A DNA stretch of 64,000 bases from Gnomoniopsis sp. IMI 355080 (Eukaryota; Ascomycota; Sordariomycetes; Diaporthales; Gnomoniaceae). The notes under the pieces were generated by a model. That model saw nothing but the letters and a program-made list of their open reading frames with translations. It was not told the origin of the DNA and ran no database searches. Below, in pieces: positions 60,866 to 64,000 of this stretch. The DNA lies in the NCBI GenBank assembly GCA_027946555.1, contig JAPEVC010000027.1, positions 144,142 to 208,141 on the forward strand, in the 5' to 3' direction. Numbering within the stretch: the stretch's first letter is position 1; each line of letters opens with the position of its first letter. Made by a program: the position numbers and the translations under genes.

Positions 60866-61163
60866 ATGCCCCCGCTCAATCACTAACACCAAGTGCGGCG
60901 CCCCAACATCGACGGCACCAATCTCTATGTGAAAATAGACCCCTCGCAGCCTGACGAGGACATGGAAGGCATCCGCGCAAGGTTCGAAAAGGACGAATAT
61001 CTTTTCTTAAAAAGCCTCCTTCCACGCGAGGACATCCTCAAAGTCCGAGACGCCTATCTCAGCTCCCTCGCCCACACAGGCGTCCTCAAGCCAAGCCCAG
61101 ATCCCGTAGAGGGCCTTCGACCCGGCCAACAACTTGGTGGATAATTCAAGACTTAGCGCGTAG
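60866..61163 (+). pseudogene. Remnant of a phytanoyl-CoA dioxygenase (PhyH) family gene
   Basis: ATG at 60866 is followed after six codons by an in-frame TAA (60884-60886). The frame then continues with RRPNIDGTNLYVKIDPSQPD, RFEKDEYLFLKSLLPREDIL, AYLSSLAHTGVLKPSPDPVE, which resembles the N-terminal 85 residues of fungal PhyH-like 2-oxoglutarate/Fe(II) oxygenases. At 61114-61116 a shift (apparent loss of two bases) moves the expected continuation FDPANN into another frame, which ends at 61161-61163. The catalytic double-stranded beta-helix with the HxD...H iron site is absent downstream. So the copy is truncated as well as frameshifted. The family call rests on the DEYLFLKSLLPRED and TGVLKP...PVEG motifs. 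Confidence 0.58.
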
Positions 61164-63000
61164 TGTTCATTTAGTACTGCATTCCTGCATACAGGTAGAA
61201 GAGAGAGAAAAGACCCCGCTCTCCACACTACTACGTAGGTACTAGTGACCATGAGACGCAATAGCTAATCGAAAGCTAGAACTGGGATGTCTCTGCGTCA
61301 TTACTATGATCTCGGTCCGGCGTATAAAACATCTCATACACCTAAAGGTAAGGCCTCGGATGGAAGGGTGCAACCGACAAGAGCTCTAACAGCCGACAGA
61401 GCTTATTACCTAGCCCGCTGTCATGTAACAGTCAGGCAATCACCACGTAGCAGCGAGAGGGAAGAAAAAGTATCAAGAATCGAAAGGAAAATAAAAACGT
61501 TTCGGGCATCAATCTATATCACTGCCTATCTGTTATCTGTTATTGGGTATAAACTTTTAAAATTTCGCGGCTTCAACGAGTCCCAGTTTCAAACAGCGGA
61601 GGACTACCCTTCTGGGCCTGACACGGACCTTTCGATGTGCCTCCCTCCCCTTTGCCATAAGCGCCCTCTCCTCAATGTCTGCCAGCCGTAGTATGGCATC
61701 CAATCATGGGAGATCCACAAGTCGGTAGCATTAGATAGTTTGTAGCGGCCTCAGCAATGCCCATGAAGCGCATAACTCTTCCACACATAAATCTCCCGAA
61801 CCTTGATGGGCTTGTTTGAGAAAAACGAAGAATGGGCGCTATTTGGATTGATGTTTACTAATCGGAACGTCCAGCGTCAAGGTTGAGGAGACGTCCGTGG
61901 GTTAGGTAGGTATCCGCACCGAGGTTAGGTAGGTAGGTGTTGGAGTCAGGTCAACGTCCATCCGGAGCCAGTCTGACCACATGTTAATTAATATCACTCC
62001 ACTTTCGGTGATTGCATTCACTTGGACAAACGTCTGGCATAGCAACGGCACAATCCAGAACAGGAGAGAGAGCAGGTCTGTTCCAGAATCACACTGCGTT
62101 GGTCTTGAAAGCAATCGACAGCAGATTCAGACGGGAAAGAGAGTCAGCCAGCTGATGGTGCGATGCAGAACCTTGTTCTTGTAGTCAATTGGGGAGAAAA
62201 CATTGCCGAAGTCTGTTTGAATCATTTCTATTCGTCACACAACATTAATGGGTAGTGTAGAAGTAATATCCAAGATGGTAACCATACCAAGAATAGGGAG
62301 TCTGGACTTCCCAACCGGAAACCACCTCCCCAACCGCTGAAAACCAAGATTTATACGCAAGTCATCAGACTTGGTATTGAGCCTTTCCCAATGACCGTTC
62401 AGACGAGGTCGCACGCCCACGCCAAATCTGCCCCATATGTCACCTCGCTTCTATCCGCCCGCCTTTTGTCCCAAAAATCGGATTAAAAGAACTAAAAGAA
62501 CTAAAAGAGAAGGTTCAGAAGGTCGCTTGTAAGTACAAATAATTATGAAAGTCAGGACCTGGTATAGTAGAATAACGGATATCGAAGGCGCCGCGCGGAT
62601 CCACGCTTCGGTAGGCTCGCTGATTTAACAACCACCCAAATCCAAACAAGCAAAGAAACAAAACGTCCAACCCAGAATAGCAAGAGCTCTCATGAGTGAT
62701 TTGAAAAAAGCTGCAAAGAATTACCAACGAGCAATAACGCAAAGGACAGGGGCAAGGGGTATCTCGGTATCTTTCTGTCGCATACGAAACGTAGGTGCGT
62801 GCGTGCATCATCAATCCCGGAAAATGCTCGAAAGTAAGCAGACCGATCAGCAGGCGAGGTATCGGGAGAAAAGAACGTTTGCTTTCGCCTGGTGAACGGT
62901 CGGTGTGTAAACGATAAGAAAATGCACGGCGTCGGCCGTAGTGTCGAAGGCTGAACAGAGGGAATAGTGTTTTAGCGTCCAATAGAAAGTTTGGGGGCGG
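61164..63000. other. 1.8-kb spacer downstream of the PhyH remnant
   Basis: No supported gene. Contains two GTTAGGTAGGTA patches (61900-61940) and a small tandem AACTAAAAG repeat near 62488-62510. No sequence resembling the missing PhyH catalytic part was recognised. Confidence 0.5.
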
Positions 63001-63925
63001 TTAGGATCCGCCAAAGTGGAAAACGCTCGACATGGTTGAGCCCGGACGTGAGTCTGTATTGGACCCTGTGGTCAAGGTCGAGTCCCGCATCGAATTCTGC
63101 ATTGAGCCCTGCATTGAGCCTTGCATTGGAGGCTGCATCGAGCCCTGCATCGAGCCATGTAACGAGCCTTGCATGGAGTCCCGCATAGAGTCTCTCATTG
63201 AGTCCCTCATCGAATCCCTCATCGAGTCACGCGCTGGTACTACTGTTCGACCAGAGCTTGTCGTGCGCATGCTCCAGCGCCGTTTCTGTGCTGCCGCGTT
63301 CATCCCACTCATGTCCGGTCCGATGGGAGGATCTGGGGCTCGTGAGGTTGTATAATGATCGGGAGGTTGGTACTGAGGCATGCCTTGCATGCCATGCTGT
63401 TGATATTGTCCTGACTCATCCGGTACACCCATGGGTGTAGGCATCTGGGCATAATTGTTACCGTTCGAAAGAAGGTCTGTCCAGTAGCCGAACGAGTGCG
63501 TCGGCGTACGCATCGGCAAGTTAGCCATATGTGGTGTTGTGATTATGGTGTCATCAGGGTCCAGGCTAAACTCGGTTAGCAAATATCGTCCGAAAAACAT
63601 GACAGACGGCGTCGGGACAGGGAATTGTAAGTTGAGACATGTCTCACGAGCCCGCCAAGGAGCTAGAAATCGCAGGATTACTCACAATAAGAAAGATGTG
63701 TTTGAGAGATCTTGGGATGTGGCAAGTGCAGATTGAGAATCTTGCTGAGCAGTCCACGCCCCATTGTCTGGTGGCATACTCTGAGGCGGGTAATTGAGCG
63801 GCGCTGGCACCATTTGTATCTTCGACAGACTCGCAGCATCCTCCTCCACCTTGGGAAACGTCGGTAAAGGCGTCTCGAAAGGACTGAAGTCCGGTATTTC
63901 CATGTGCTGTTGCTGTTGCTGCTGC

Positions 63926-64000
<75 letters not shown>
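63001..64000 (-). CDS. C-terminal part of a poly-Gln protein with tetrapeptide repeats (partial, gene continues past the right edge)
   Basis: Exons seen: 64000-63686 (enters from the right edge) and 63565-63001; the intron has GTGAGT, a GCTAACC branch site and TTTAG. The window edge lies inside a run of at least 31 Gln codons (mostly CAA), then HMEIPDFSPFETPLPTFPKV, a Pro/Gln-rich region, SFLFLDPDDTIITTPHMANL across the junction, and a C-terminal block of repeated DSMR/GSMQ tetrapeptides before the end VFHFGGS. Poly-Q plus acidic/Pro-rich low-complexity sequence fits a transcription factor or RNA-binding protein, but no folded domain is in view. The function is unknown from this part. Confidence 0.75.
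63048..63237 (-). repeat. Degenerate 12-bp minisatellite encoding DSMR/GSMQ tetrapeptides
   Basis: About 13 units of a 12-bp repeat (clearest as GAC/GGC TCx ATG CGx/CAx on the minus strand) code for the tetrapeptide repeats near the C-terminus of the partial gene. Units stay in frame throughout. The flanks are approximate because the outermost units are diverged. Confidence 0.8.
63907..64000 (-). repeat. (CAA/CAG)n trinucleotide repeat encoding poly-Gln, cut by the window edge
   Basis: 31 consecutive Gln codons up to the edge; CAG codons at the 3' end and then an uninterrupted CAA run. The pure CAA run suggests recent expansion and length polymorphism. Confidence 0.95.

Overview
The window is nuclear DNA from a filamentous ascomycete (Pezizomycotina, most likely Sordariomycetes or a near relative; the class is inference). 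The genes carry short introns (about 50-120 nt) with GTAAGT-like donors, CTAAC/CTGAC branch sites and YAG acceptors. Several proteins have a recognisably filamentous-fungal form: Vps15, Nst1, Exo84, Rho2, a DUF3112 seven-helix protein and a Fus1-like SH3 membrane protein. Spacers hold T/C-rich leaders and many copies of a palindrome, TACCTAGGTA. No rRNA, tRNA, CRISPR array or intact transposon was found.

Left part (1-28.2 kb), mostly conserved housekeeping genes: the 3' end of an unknown gene; lea1 (U2 snRNP A'); VPS15 (regulatory subunit of the Vps34 PI3-kinase); an SH3 single-pass membrane protein; a 4.3-kb empty stretch; a DUF3112 membrane protein; the PP2A catalytic subunit; EXO84 (exocyst) divergent from TOM20 (mitochondrial import); TYW1 (wybutosine synthesis) divergent from a HIRAN-SNF2-RING DNA translocase of the HLTF/Rad5 family.

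Middle part (28.2-47.8 kb) is gene-sparse: cysteine dioxygenase with a possible mitochondrial presequence, a GNAT acetyltransferase, a small four-cysteine secreted protein, the large stress-response protein NST1, and a broken SMP-30/gluconolactonase-like gene with two frameshifts and a nonsense codon.

Right part (47.8-64 kb): RHO2 with a 6-nt microexon in the switch I loop; mitochondrial ribosomal protein mL40; a decayed coiled-coil gene in an AT-rich spacer; SGTA/Sgt2; a multi-pass RING-CH protein; galactokinase; a remnant of a phytanoyl-CoA dioxygenase family gene; and, cut by the right edge, a poly-Q protein with tetrapeptide repeats near its C-terminus.

The genes do not form a cluster or pathway; this is ordinary core genome with scattered accessory and decaying genes. 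The most interesting observations are three separate pseudogenes, the switch I microexon, two genes whose first coding exon appears to be only the ATG, the dispersed TACCTAGGTA palindrome and a 16-bp E-box palindrome. I did not find a convincing new multi-gene system. Exon coordinates were derived by hand from splice signals and protein family continuity.
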